Part shown: positions 42,520 to 50,586 of the stretch, piece by piece | Numbering within the stretch: the stretch's first letter is position 1 | How the letters are laid out: each line of letters begins with the position of its first letter | Source of the DNA: Streptomyces sp. 71268 | Lineage (GTDB): Bacteria; Actinomycetota; Actinomycetes; Streptomycetales; Streptomycetaceae | Assembly: GCF_029392895.1 (NCBI RefSeq) | Contig: NZ_CP114200.1 | Span: forward strand, 4,247,001-4,311,000 | Length of the DNA stretch: 64,000 nt | Direction of reading: 5' to 3' | Notes under the pieces: model-generated | What the model saw: the letters and a program-made list of their open reading frames with translations, nothing else | The model's database searches: none | What the model was told of the DNA's origin: nothing | Translations under genes and position numbers: made by a program

Positions 42520-42833
42520 CGCGCGCCGGGGTGAGCCGACTGGTCGCGCGCTGTTCATATGAACGTCCGTGCACGGCTCTTGTTGTTTGACAGGTACCTG
42601 CGGAACCCTGTTCCTCGCACGCGGGTCTACGCGCGGTGTCTACGCGTGCTGTCTATGCGCGTATACCCGCCGTACGCACGCACGCGCCCGACCCGTACCC
42701 CGCGCATGCCGCGCACCCATACCGCACCCGTACGCCAGCGACCCCACACCTCGCCGCGTACTCCGGCATGCGCGCACACCCCACGCACGCGCCGCACTCA
42801 CCCGCCCCAGGCGTACTCAACGGAGGAACCCTC
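42520..42833. other. Upstream region of the phospholipase gene
   Basis: 314 nt without a gene. Holds a 12-bp perfect palindrome GTTCATATGAAC (42553-42564), a consensus TTGACA (42587-42592), and GGAAC-CCT-GTTCC (42602-42614) where the -10 would fall. The rest is CGCAC/CGTAC-rich leader. Confidence 0.55.
42553..42614 (+). promoter_or_regulatory. Putative promoter/operator of the phospholipase gene
   Basis: Perfect 12-bp palindrome GTTCATATGAAC, then TTGACA at 42587-42592, then inverted repeat GGAAC-N3-GTTCC at 42602-42614. The -10 is not obvious; a regulator covering the palindromes could control secretion of this lipase. Confidence 0.4.
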
Positions 42834-43286
42834 ATGCGTCGGATGGTCGCCACCCTCTCCACCACCGCGGTCGCCGCGGTCAGCGCCGTCACCCTGGTCG
42901 CCTCGCCGGCCTCGGCCGCCCCCGCCGACAAGCCGCAGGTGCTCTCGAGCTGGACGCAGACCAGCGCGACCAGCTACAACGCGTGGTACTCCGCCCGCCA
43001 GAACCAGGGCGCGTGGGCCGCGTACGGCTTCGACTGGTCGACGGACTACTGCAGCAGCTCGCCCGACAACCCGTTCGGCTTCCCGTTCCAGAACTCCTGC
43101 GCGCGCCACGACTTCGGCTACCGCAACTACAAGAAGGCGGGCACGTTCAGCGCGAACAAGCCCCGCCTCGACAGCGCCTTCCACGAGGACCTGAAGCGCG
43201 TGTGCAACCGGTACAGCGGCGCCCAGAAGACGGCCTGCGACGGCACGGCGTGGACCTACTACCAGGCGGTCAAGCAGTTCGGCTAG
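42834..43286 (+). CDS. Secreted prokaryotic phospholipase A2
   Basis: 150 residues. Signal peptide about 1-29 (ending SPASAA), then a small helical domain with the PLA2 catalytic helix SCARHDFGYRNYKK (His-Asp dyad). The calcium-binding region is TDYCSSSPDNPFGFPFQNSC, and four Cys can form two disulfides, as in Streptomyces PLA2. It cleaves the sn-2 acyl chain of phospholipids. GGAGGAA lies ~7 nt before the ATG. A very stable hairpin follows. Confidence 0.92.
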   Translation: MRRMVATLSTTAVAAVSAVTLVASPASAAPADKPQVLSSWTQTSATSYNAWYSARQNQGAWAAYGFDWSTDYCSSSPDNPFGFPFQNSCARHDFGYRNYKKAGTFSANKPRLDSAFHEDLKRVCNRYSGAQKTACDGTAWTYYQAVKQFG

Positions 43287-43296
43287 GCATCGACGC

Positions 43297-43343
43297 CCGG
43301 TGCGGGCGGGCCCGCGACGCGTTCGCCGGCCCGCCCGCACCGG
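43297..43343. terminator. Perfect 16-bp hairpin between convergent genes
   Basis: Left arm 43297-43312 (starts CCGGTGCGGG), 15-nt loop, right arm 43328-43343 (ends CCGCACCGG); all 16 pairs match. Serves the phospholipase and the HAD gene on opposite strands. Confidence 0.85.
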
Positions 43344-43430
43344 CCGTGCGCGCGCCGGGCCGCCCGGTCGTCCGTACGTCCTGCCGCCCGCGCGCCCGGC
43401 CGACCACCCGCGCCGGACGGTGGGCGTCCG

Positions 43431-44249
43431 CTACGGGAACAGCTTCTCCAGTACCACCGCGATGCCGTCGTCGTCGTTGGACGCCGTGACCTCGTCGGCG
43501 ACGGCCCGCAGCTCGGCGTGGGCGTTGGCCATGGCCACGCCGTGGCCGGCCCAGCCGAACATCGGCACGTCGTTGGGCATGTCGCCGAAGGCAATCGTGC
43601 CCGCGGCCGTGACCCCGAGCCGGCGCGCGGCCAGCGAGAGCCCGGTCGCCTTGGTGAGGCCGAGCGGCAGGATCTCGACCATCCCGGGGCCGGCCATGAC
43701 CACGCCCACCAGGTCGCCGGCCACGCCACGCGCGGCGGCGGCCAACTCGTCGTCGGTCAGCGTCGGGTGCTGGAGGTAGAGCTTGTTGAGCGGCGCCTCC
43801 CACACCTCGTCCACGTGCTCGAAGACGGGGGACTCCAGGGTGCGGTCCTCGACCTGGTAACCGGGCCCGAACAGCACCCGACCCTCCAGGCCGTCCCGGC
43901 CGGCGGCCAGGTACAGCGGGCCGACCTCGGACTCGATCTTGGCGAGCGCGAGGGCGGCGAGCCGGCGGTCCAGGGTCACCGAGGTCAGCAACCGGTGCTC
44001 GCCCGCGTCGTAGACCTGCCCGCCCTGGCCGCACACGGCGAGGCCCTGGTAACCGAGGTCGTCCAGTATGTGCCGGGTCCAGCCCACGGCGCGGCCGGTG
44101 ACCACGATGTGCAGGGCGCCCGCCGCCGTGGCGCGCTTGAGTGCCGCGCGGGTGCGCTCCGAGATGGTGTGGTCGGTGCGCAGCAGTGTGCCGTCGAGGT
44201 CGGTCGCTATGAGCTGGTACGGAAGCGATGGGGCGGGCGCGGCGCTCAC
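43431..44249 (-). CDS. HAD superfamily phosphatase, Cof type
   Basis: 272 residues. Motif [11 protein letters not shown], motif II VTGR, motif III Lys in GLTKATGL, motif [12 protein letters not shown], with a C2 cap between. It resembles the HAD protein at 6553-7473. Its GTG start overlaps the serS stop by 4 nt (GTGA), so it is translationally coupled to seryl-tRNA synthetase; substrate is unknown and the link to serine metabolism is only positional. Confidence 0.9.
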   Translation of the reverse strand: MSAAPAPSLPYQLIATDLDGTLLRTDHTISERTRAALKRATAAGALHIVVTGRAVGWTRHILDDLGYQGLAVCGQGGQVYDAGEHRLLTSVTLDRRLAALALAKIESEVGPLYLAAGRDGLEGRVLFGPGYQVEDRTLESPVFEHVDEVWEAPLNKLYLQHPTLTDDELAAAARGVAGDLVGVVMAGPGMVEILPLGLTKATGLSLAARRLGVTAAGTIAFGDMPNDVPMFGWAGHGVAMANAHAELRAVADEVTASNDDDGIAVVLEKLFP

Positions 44250-45523
44250 GGGGCGACCGGCTCGAGCACCTCGCGCCCACCGAGGTAGGGGCGGAGCACC
44301 GGCGGGACGGCGACCGAGCCGTCCGGGCGCTGGTGGTTCTCGAAGATCGCGACGATGGTGCGGGGCACGGCGCACAGCGTGCCGTTCAGCGTGGCCAGCG
44401 GCTTCACGTGCTTGCCGTCGCGCATCCGCACCGCCAGGCGGCGGGCCTGGAACTCGTCGCAGTTCGACGCGGAGGTCAGCTCGCGGTACTTGCCCTGGGT
44501 AGGGATCCACGCCTCGCAGTCGTACTTGCGCGAGGCCGAGGCGCCGAGGTCCCCGGTGGCCACGTCGATCACCTGGAACGGCAGCTCGAGCCCGGTCAGC
44601 CACTGCTTCTCCCAGTCGAGCAACCGCTGGTGCTCGGCCTCGGCGTCGTCCGGCGCGACGTAGGAGAACATCTCCACCTTGTCGAACTGGTGCACCCGGA
44701 AGATGCCGCGGGTGTCCTTGCCGTACGTGCCGGCCTCGCGCCGGAAGCAGGGCGAGAAGCCCGCGTACCGCAGCGGCAGCTTGTCCGCGTCGATGATCTC
44801 GTCCATGTGGTACGCGGCGAGCGGCACCTCGGACGTACCGACGAGGTAGTAGTCGTCCTTCTCCAGGTGGTACACGTTCTCCGCGGCCTGGCCGAGGAAG
44901 CCGGTGCCCTCCATCGCGCGCGGCTTGACCAGCGCGGGGGTGAGCATCGGGGTGAAGCCGGCGGCGGTGGCCTGCGCGATGGCCGCGTTGACCAGGGCCA
45001 GCTCCAGGAGCGCGCCGACGCCGGTGAGGTAGTAGAAGCGCGAGCCGGAGACCTTGGCGCCGCGCTCGGTGTCGATGGCGCCGAGGAGCTGGCCGATCTC
45101 CAGGTGGTCCCTGGGCTCGAAGCCCTCCGCCGCGAAGTCGCGCGGGGCGCCGACGGTCTCCAGGACGGTGAAGTCCTCCTCGCCGCCGACCGGGACGTCG
45201 GGGTGGACCAGGTTGCCGAGCTGGCGAAGGAGCCGCTGGGTCTCCTCGGCGGCCTCGTCCTGCGCGGCGTCGGCGGCCTTGACGGAGGCGGACAGCTCGC
45301 CGGCCTTCCGCAGCAGCTCGGCCTTCTCGTCGCCGGTGGCCTTGGGGATCAGCTTGCCGAGCTGCTTCTGCTCGGAGCGCAGTTCGTCGAAGCGGACGCT
45401 GGACGACCTGCGCCGCTCGTCGGCGGAGAGGAGCGCGTCGACGAGGCCGACGTCCTCTCCACGGGCACGCTGGGAGGCGCGCACACGGTCGGGGTCCTCA
45501 CGGAGCAGGCGAAGGTCAATCAC
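44246..45523 (-). CDS. serS: Seryl-tRNA synthetase
   Basis: 425 residues, full length for the family. The N-terminal tRNA-binding coiled-coil arm spans about 30-105 ([23 protein letters not shown]...). The class II core has motif 2 [31 protein letters not shown] and motif 3 [17 protein letters not shown]. It charges tRNA-Ser (and tRNA-Sec where present). GTG start with GGAGGA almost adjacent. A triple TTTGCC direct repeat lies 50-90 nt upstream in the leader. The HAD gene follows with a 4-nt overlap. Confidence 0.97.
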   Translation of the reverse strand: MIDLRLLREDPDRVRASQRARGEDVGLVDALLSADERRRSSSVRFDELRSEQKQLGKLIPKATGDEKAELLRKAGELSASVKAADAAQDEAAEETQRLLRQLGNLVHPDVPVGGEEDFTVLETVGAPRDFAAEGFEPRDHLEIGQLLGAIDTERGAKVSGSRFYYLTGVGALLELALVNAAIAQATAAGFTPMLTPALVKPRAMEGTGFLGQAAENVYHLEKDDYYLVGTSEVPLAAYHMDEIIDADKLPLRYAGFSPCFRREAGTYGKDTRGIFRVHQFDKVEMFSYVAPDDAEAEHQRLLDWEKQWLTGLELPFQVIDVATGDLGASASRKYDCEAWIPTQGKYRELTSASNCDEFQARRLAVRMRDGKHVKPLATLNGTLCAVPRTIVAIFENHQRPDGSVAVPPVLRPYLGGREVLEPVAP

Positions 45524-45574
45524 TCCTCCAGGTTACCGGTGCGTGCTCCGCTGGCTCGACGCGATATTCCTTTG

Positions 45575-45610
45575 CGGGCGCCTTTGCCTAAATTTGCCCA
45601 ACTTTGCCCC
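45575..45610. repeat. Three TTTGCC direct repeats, ~10-11 nt apart, in the serS leader
   Basis: CTTTGCC, ATTTGCCC and CTTTGCCCC follow at one helical turn each, 50-90 nt upstream of the serS start. Possibly part of its promoter or a protein-binding site. No T-box consensus was seen. Confidence 0.5.
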
Positions 45611-45797
45611 GGAAAGCGGGGAGCGGTGGAGTTGCGGCGTTGATGTCGGGTGGGGATCGCCCGGAAATGTGGGGGGCGGCTCGCCGGAAAACCGGCCGCA
45701 GCCCGTCAAGAATACGGCGCGTATTCCCCCGCAGGGGGTACGAAGTTGCGCCAGGCTGACTGATTTCCGCTGTGGAAAGGAAAGTTGGCGGGCCGGG

Positions 45798-46126
45798 TTG
45801 TCCACAGGTGGGTCGCCGTGACGCACAACTTATCCACAGGCTGTGTGCACAATCTGTGGACTTCAAGGTCGGACATTTCGCCCCCGAATTGCTGGGCCAT
45901 GGATTCCCCCGTCATCTCCGTCTCACACCCTCTATCGAGTGAGTTGGGTCCCTTCTTCGCGGCTGCGATGCCGTCGATCAAGAAAGCGGGGTCGATGTGA
46001 AAGGAGAAGTTACGCCTGTCGGGTTTTGGGTGGTTTGCGGCAAGTGTCGGCTAGGCCGGAATCTCCATGTCGACTTATTCACAGGCCGACCCCCACCTGT
46101 GGATAACTTTGCAACTGTGTGGATTG
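45798..46126. promoter_or_regulatory. Cluster of seven DnaA-box-like sites
   Basis: TTGTCCACA (45798-45806, +) and TTATCCACA (45830-45838, +) match the consensus; TTATCCACA is repeated on the minus strand at 46098-46106. Near-consensus sites: TTGTGCACA (45844-45852, -), AAGTCCACA (45855-45863, -), TTATTCACA (46075-46083, +), CAATCCACA (46118-46126, -). They form two groups about 210 nt apart. There is no dnaA or dnaN nearby, so this is not the origin itself; a DnaA-titrating or regulatory cluster is more likely. Confidence 0.8.
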
Positions 46127-46184
46127 CCGTGCCTCGTACGGGTGAGCTGTGGGCAGCGGGCCGGGTCGCTTGGGGTGGGCCGAG

Positions 46185-46222
46185 CCGCGAGGCGTGGGCC
46201 GGGCCGCGAGGCGTGGGCCGGG
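46185..46222. repeat. 19-nt perfect tandem duplication near the pheA stop
   Basis: CCGCGAGGCGTGGGCCGGG occurs twice head-to-tail (46185-46203, 46204-46222), followed by a decayed third copy. Confidence 0.85.
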
Positions 46223-46261
46223 TCGCGGGCCGGGCCGTTCGCCCGGGCGGGCCCTCGGGGC

Positions 46262-47197
46262 TCAGGCGCGGCCGTCCTGGCAGCGGGCCAGCCACTCGGC
46301 CGCCACCACGAAGTCCGCGTCCGAGGTGCCGTGCCGCAACTCGCCCACGTCCGAGGGGTCCACGCCGGCCCGGGGGTAGGAGCCGAGGAAGCGCACCTTC
46401 GGGCAGATGCGCTTGAGGCCCATCAGCGCCTCGGCGACCCGGCGGTCGGTGATGTGGCCCTCGCAGTCCACGGAGAAGCAGTACCGACCGATCCCCTCGC
46501 CCGTGGGCCGGGACTCGATCCGCATCATGTTCACGCCGCGGGCCGCGTACTCCTGGAGCAGTTCGAGGAGCGCGCCCGGGTGGTCGTCGCCGAGCCAGAT
46601 CACGACCGAGGTCTTGTCCGCGCCGGTGCGCGCCGCGGGCCGGGCCGGGCGGCCGACCAGGACGAACCGGGTCTGGGCGTTCTGCGCGTCGTGGATGTCG
46701 GAGACCAGCGGTTCGAGCCCGTACGTCGCTGCCGCGAACTCGCCCGCGAACGCCGCGTCGTACCGCCCCTCCTGCACCAGCCGCGCGCCGTCCGCGTTGG
46801 ACGCGGCCGACTCCCACACGGCGTGCGGCAGGTGCTTGGCGAGCCACTTGCGCACCTGCGGCTGGGCCACGGGGTGACCGGTGACCGTCTTGATGTCGGA
46901 GAGCTTCACGCCGGGGCGGACGAGGAGGGCGAAGGCGATGGGCAGCAGCACCTCGCGGTAGATCATCAACGGCCCGCCGGTGGCGAGTTCGTCCAGGGTC
47001 GCGGTGACGCCGCCCTCCACCGAGTTCTCGATGGGCACCAGCGCCGCCGCGGCCTCGCCCGACCGCACGGCGTCCAGCGTGGCCGGCACGGACACCATGG
47101 GGACCAGCTCGCGCGTGGCCGCCTCCGGCAGCGTACGCAGCGCGGCCTCGGTAAACGTGCCCTCGGGGCCGAGATACGTATAGCGGCTGGGCGACAT
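46262..47197 (-). CDS. pheA: Prephenate dehydratase
   Basis: 311 residues. Converts prephenate to phenylpyruvate in phenylalanine synthesis. The catalytic domain starts YTYLGPEGTFTEAALRTL and carries VPIENSVEGGVT and the catalytic TRF motif in QTRFVLVG. A C-terminal ACT domain has the Phe-binding motif ESRPTG (feedback inhibition). Three starts in a row (ATG47203, GTG47200, ATG47197) follow GAGGA; ATG47197 has the best spacing (9 nt). Monocistronic on the minus strand. Confidence 0.95.
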   Translation of the reverse strand: MSPSRYTYLGPEGTFTEAALRTLPEAATRELVPMVSVPATLDAVRSGEAAAALVPIENSVEGGVTATLDELATGGPLMIYREVLLPIAFALLVRPGVKLSDIKTVTGHPVAQPQVRKWLAKHLPHAVWESAASNADGARLVQEGRYDAAFAGEFAAATYGLEPLVSDIHDAQNAQTRFVLVGRPARPAARTGADKTSVVIWLGDDHPGALLELLQEYAARGVNMMRIESRPTGEGIGRYCFSVDCEGHITDRRVAEALMGLKRICPKVRFLGSYPRAGVDPSDVGELRHGTSDADFVVAAEWLARCQDGRA

Positions 47198-47947
47198 CAC
47201 CATGGGTCCTCGCGATCTGACGTCCGTCGGGCGCGTGCCGCGACGCGCGGCGACGGCGCGCGGGGCCGGTGCCCCGCACCCGGCAACCCCCACGCACCCG
47301 CCGAGGCGGTGCGCGGGCCGCGCGGCATGCTGCCCGTGGATCCGGTGGGAGGTCGCCACGATACCGGTGCGCGACGGGCCTCCCGCGGCACGCCGCCGCC
47401 GGGAGGTCGCCTGGACGGCCGCCGGGGTCGCCCCCCGGCCCGGGCCGGCGGCGGGTGGATCGTCGGCGGGTGTTGCCGTGATCATGCCGTGCCGCGCGTC
47501 GGGCGCCACCAGCAACGGAACTGACGGCCTTTCACCAGCCTCCGGCTGCCTCCTCCCGCGCTCGTCCAGTAGATGCCGCCCCACGGAGACAGCGCCCACC
47601 ACCCGTCCCCTCTCGGATGGCTCAACGCCCGTCCGGCGCACGGCACATGGAGTGGCGGTGAAGGCCGGGCCGGGGTGCGGGTGGCTGCGTAGGGTCGGTG
47701 CGGTGCCTCGGTGGTGCGTGCGCCGTGCGCCGTGAGCGGTTCGCGCGGGCGCGCGCCGGTCGGCGCGGTACGGGCGCGGTCGGCGGACCGGCGCTCGGCC
47801 CGGTGCCGAACCAGGGGCGGCGCGTTGTTCCGTACGGAGCGGGCGATGCGAGAACGGGCCTCGGAAGTGGCTGACGAATGCTTGAATGTGCTTGAAACCG
47901 TCACCTAGACTGCATCAATAAACATCCCCTCTCGCTTCGGAGTAGCC
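47198..47947. other. Intergenic region, no convincing gene
   Basis: 750 nt between divergent pheA and SIS genes. Several open frames exist on both strands, but all are Arg/Pro-rich shadows without domain signals. The last 70 nt hold the SIS-gene promoter. Confidence 0.55.
47879..47911 (+). promoter_or_regulatory. Promoter of the SIS gene with phased direct repeat
   Basis: TTGAAT (47882-47887), 18-nt spacer, TAGACT (47906-47911). TGCTTGAA occurs twice exactly 10 nt apart (47879-47886, 47889-47896) over the -35 box: a candidate operator. Confidence 0.6.
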
Positions 47948-48835
47948 GTGACGCATGTCGAGAAGGAACTGACCAGCCAGCCCGCGTGCTGGAGCCGCGC
48001 GGCCGAGCTGGCCGAGGCGCAGCGGGACGCGTTCCCCGAGCGCGGGGCGCGGGTGGCCGTCGTGGGCTGCGGCACCTCGTACTTCATGGCCCAGGCGTAC
48101 GCCGCGCTGCGGGAGGGCTCGGGCCAGGGCGAGACGGACGCGTTCGCCGCCTCCGAGTTCCCGCCCAACCGCCGCTACGACCGCGTGGTCGCGCTGAGCC
48201 GCTCCGGCACCACCACCGAGGTGCTCGACCTGCTGGCCCGGGTGCGCGGGGGCGGGAGGCGGACGCTCGCGATCACCGCGGACCCGAACACGCCGGTGAT
48301 GACGGCGGCCGACCGGGTCGTCGTGCTCGACTTCGCCGACGAGCGCTCGGTCGTGCAGACCCGGTTCGCCACCAGCGCGCTCACGCTGCTGCGCGCGAGC
48401 CTCGGGCTGCACACCGAGGCCGCCGTGCGGGACGCGGAGACCGCGCTGGGCGAGCCGCTGCCGGACGGCCTCGTGGACGCCAACCAGTTCTCCTTCCTGG
48501 GCCAGGGCTGGACGGTCGGGCTGGCCAACGAGGGCGCGCTCAAGATGCGCGAGGCGGCCCTGGCCTGGACGGAGTCGTACCCGGCGATGGAGTACCGGCA
48601 CGGCCCGATCAGCATCAGCACCACCGGCACCGCGACCTGGATGCTCGGCGCGGCGCCGGACGGGCTGGCCGCCCAGGTGCGGGAGACCGGGGCGCTGTGG
48701 GTGGCCGGCGGGCTCGACCCGCTGGCGGAACTCGTACGGGTGCAGCGCCTGGCACTGGCCATCGCCGACCGCCGCGGCCTGGACCCGGACAACCCGCGCC
48801 ACCTGACGCGCTCGGTGATCCTCGCCGACGGCTGA
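47948..48835 (+). CDS. SIS domain sugar isomerase-like protein
   Basis: 295 residues with two SIS domains. The first contains GARVAVVGCGTSYFMAQAYAALRE and the phosphosugar loop SRSGTTTEVLDLL; the second is FLGQGWTVGLANEGALKMREAALAWTESYPAMEYRHGPISI, the signature of the GlmS-isomerase/AgaS/FrlB group. It probably isomerizes, deaminates or deglycates a phosphorylated amino sugar. The GTG start follows GGAG by ~5 nt. A sugar ABC importer and DeoR regulator lie 3-8 kb downstream, suggesting a common amino-sugar pathway. Confidence 0.87.
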   Translation: MTHVEKELTSQPACWSRAAELAEAQRDAFPERGARVAVVGCGTSYFMAQAYAALREGSGQGETDAFAASEFPPNRRYDRVVALSRSGTTTEVLDLLARVRGGGRRTLAITADPNTPVMTAADRVVVLDFADERSVVQTRFATSALTLLRASLGLHTEAAVRDAETALGEPLPDGLVDANQFSFLGQGWTVGLANEGALKMREAALAWTESYPAMEYRHGPISISTTGTATWMLGAAPDGLAAQVRETGALWVAGGLDPLAELVRVQRLALAIADRRGLDPDNPRHLTRSVILADG

Positions 48836-48859
48836 CCGGGCCCCGCGCAGCCCCCGACC

Positions 48860-48906
48860 GGCCCCGCCCTCGACGGGACCCCTCTTCGGAGGGCGAGGGC
48901 GGGGCC
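48860..48906. terminator. 13-bp hairpin with nested UUCG hairpin
   Basis: Outer arms GGCCCCGCCCTCG (48860-48872) and CGAGGGCGGGGCC (48894-48906). Inside, CCCTC-TTCG-GAGGG (48880-48893) forms a second stem closed by a UUCG tetraloop. Between convergent SIS and WYL genes. Confidence 0.85.
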
Positions 48907-49087
48907 AGTTCCGCGCGCCGGCCGGCAGGGGGCCGGGCGCGCGGGGCGAGGCCCGGGCCGGCCCGCCCGCTCGCGGCCCGGCCCGGGCCGGCGCTTCCGC
49001 GCACACGCGCACACGCGCACACGCGCCGGCATGGCCTGCGCGGGCGCGCCGGCGCCGCCCGCGCGCGACCGCGTGCTCTCGTTCTCG

Positions 49088-50056
49088 CTACCCCGGCCCC
49101 ACTTCATCCGCGTTGTCGGCCAGGAGTTCGCGCGCGCGGCGCGCCAGGGCCTGTCGTACGGAGTCGGGGGAGAGCACGCGCAGCGGGGTGGCCAGGCCGA
49201 TGAGGTAGCGGGCGAGGCCGTCCGCGTCGGGGCCGCCGACGTCCACGACCGTGGCGTCGGGGCCGTCGGGGCGGTGCGCGCCGACGGTCGCCGGTATCAA
49301 CCGCAGCGCCTCGTCCAGGGGCAGCGGCAGCCGGACCGTCACGGTGAGCGGGTAGGGGCGGCACGCGATGGAGCGGGAGACGAGCCGCGCCGGGTCGGGC
49401 GGGTCGGTCAGCTCCACCGGCCGCCCGCTGGGGTGCAGGCGGTCGACCCGGTCGGCGCGGAAGGTCCGCCACTGGTCCCGGGCCACGTCGCGGGCGACGA
49501 AGTACCAGCGGCGACCGGTGTGCACGAGGCGGTACGGATCGACCTCGCGGACCGTGGCCTTGCCGTTCCGGTCGCGGTAGGCGAGGCGGGCGCGTTCGCC
49601 CCGGTGGCACGCGGCGGCCAGCTCCCGCAGCATGTCGGCCGTGATCTGCGGTTCGTTGGACCGGGGGATGTGCACGAGGGCGGAGTCCATCGCCGCCAGC
49701 CGGTCCGCCACCCGGCGCGGCAGCACCTGACCGAGCTTGAGCAGTGCCGAGAGGGCCGCCTGGTCGCCGCCGAGCGAGCCGCCCAGCGCGGCCCCGCGCA
49801 GCCCGACCGCCACCGCGATGGCCTCCTCGTCGTCAAGGACCAGCGGCGGTGTCCGGGTGCCCGGGCGGAGGCGGTAACCGCCCCAGGGGCCGGGGTCGGA
49901 CTCGACGGCGTAGCCGAGTTCCCGCAGCTTGGCGATGTCGCGCCGCACCGTGCGGTCGGTGACCGCCATGCGTTCGGCCAGCTCACCGCAGGTCCACGAG
50001 GGGCGGGCGGCCAACAGGGCGACCAGGCGCAGCAGGCGGGCGGAGGCAGCGGTCAC
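49088..50056 (-). CDS. YafY/PafC-like regulator with WYL domain
   Basis: 322 residues. N-terminal winged HTH_11 (RLLRLVALLAARPSWTCGELAERMAVTDRTVRRDIAKLRELGY), a middle helical part, then a WYL domain (RGERARLAYRDRNGKATVREVDPYRLVHTGRRWYFVARD) and a WCX-type C-terminus. WYL domains bind small molecules or nucleic acid. It is divergent from the VOC gene with a perfect palindrome between, so it likely regulates that gene. The GTG start at 50056 has GGAAAA ~8 nt upstream; the longer frame runs into the promoter region. Confidence 0.87.
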   Translation of the reverse strand: MTAASARLLRLVALLAARPSWTCGELAERMAVTDRTVRRDIAKLRELGYAVESDPGPWGGYRLRPGTRTPPLVLDDEEAIAVAVGLRGAALGGSLGGDQAALSALLKLGQVLPRRVADRLAAMDSALVHIPRSNEPQITADMLRELAAACHRGERARLAYRDRNGKATVREVDPYRLVHTGRRWYFVARDVARDQWRTFRADRVDRLHPSGRPVELTDPPDPARLVSRSIACRPYPLTVTVRLPLPLDEALRLIPATVGAHRPDGPDATVVDVGGPDADGLARYLIGLATPLRVLSPDSVRQALARRARELLADNADEVGPG

Positions 50057-50154
50057 CGGCGCAGTTTTCCACGCGCCGGGCGACCCCGGGCCACCCCGGC
50101 CCGCCGGCCCGGCGGCTGACCAGCGGGTTGGCCGGGCTCGGCACATCCGCTCGA

Positions 50155-50181
50155 TGACCCGGACCGGATCTGTCCGGGTCA
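50155..50181. promoter_or_regulatory. Perfect 10-bp inverted repeat in the WYL/VOC promoter
   Basis: TGACCCGGAC (50155-50164), 7-nt spacer, GTCCGGGTCA (50172-50181). It ends 5 nt before the VOC -10 box, so binding would cover the -35 region. Confidence 0.65.
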
Positions 50182-50186
50182 CGGCC

Positions 50187-50192
50187 TAGCGT
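50187..50192 (+). promoter_or_regulatory. -10 box of a probable leaderless promoter (VOC gene)
   Basis: TAGCGT ends 7 nt before the ATG at 50200; no RBS. Confidence 0.5.
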
Positions 50193-50199
50193 CTGCGCC

Positions 50200-50586
50200 A
50201 TGCCTACGGAAACCACCTCCACGCCCGCCTTCCGCTACGCCGCCGTCACCTTCGACTGCCCCGACCCCGCCGTCCTGGCCCGCTTCTACGGCGAGATCCT
50301 GGGCCTGCCCGTGGCCTTCTCGTCCGACGACTTCGTGATGTTGGGCGAGGAGGGCGCGCCCGGCCTGGGCTTCAACCGGCTCGCCGACTACCGCCGGCCG
50401 ACCTGGCCGGACCCGGCCCAGGAGAAGCAGGCGCACATCGACTTCGCCGTGGACGACCTGGAGGCCGCCGAGGCCCGGCTCCTCGCCCTGGGGGCCACCA
50501 AGGCGGAGTTCCAGCCGGAGCCCGACCGCTGGCGGGTGCTGCTCGACCCCGCCGGCCACCCCTTCTGCGTCTCGAACCTGACCTGA
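50200..50586 (+). CDS. VOC family protein (glyoxalase-like)
   Basis: 128-residue single vicinal-oxygen-chelate chain with two babbab modules: FRYAAVTFDCPDPAVLARFYGEILGLPVAF and KQAHIDFAVDDLEAAEARLLALGATKAEFQ, ending DPAGHPFCVSNLT. Family members bind a metal and catalyse isomerization or dioxygenation, or bind drugs. Probably leaderless and controlled by the divergent WYL protein through the palindrome upstream. Confidence 0.88.
   Translation: MPTETTSTPAFRYAAVTFDCPDPAVLARFYGEILGLPVAFSSDDFVMLGEEGAPGLGFNRLADYRRPTWPDPAQEKQAHIDFAVDDLEAAEARLLALGATKAEFQPEPDRWRVLLDPAGHPFCVSNLT

Larger units (their letters stand above)
45524..46261. other. Large serS-pheA intergenic region with DnaA boxes
   Basis: 738 nt between two minus-strand housekeeping genes with no protein-like frame. 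It holds the serS leader (45524-45620), the DnaA-box cluster (45798-46126) and G/C-rich repeats next to the pheA stop. Base composition in the middle is clearly less GC-rich than the neighbours. Confidence 0.7.

Noticed and set aside
39393..42590. 1065-residue plus-strand frame
   Set aside because: It is the antisense shadow of the DHA2 pump continuing out of frame through the Lrp gene; composition is Arg/Gly/His-rich and not protein-like.
45575..45620. T-box riboswitch in the serS leader
   Set aside because: No AGGGTGGNACCGCG-like T-box sequence or specifier stem could be found; only a short direct repeat.
45798..46126. Chromosomal replication origin
   Set aside because: Only about seven boxes, no dnaA, dnaN or gyrase genes nearby and housekeeping genes on both sides; a DnaA-binding cluster is more likely than oriC.
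47711..47908. Small plus-strand gene upstream of the SIS gene
   Set aside because: 65 residues, weak third-position bias, no RBS, and its end overlaps the SIS promoter.
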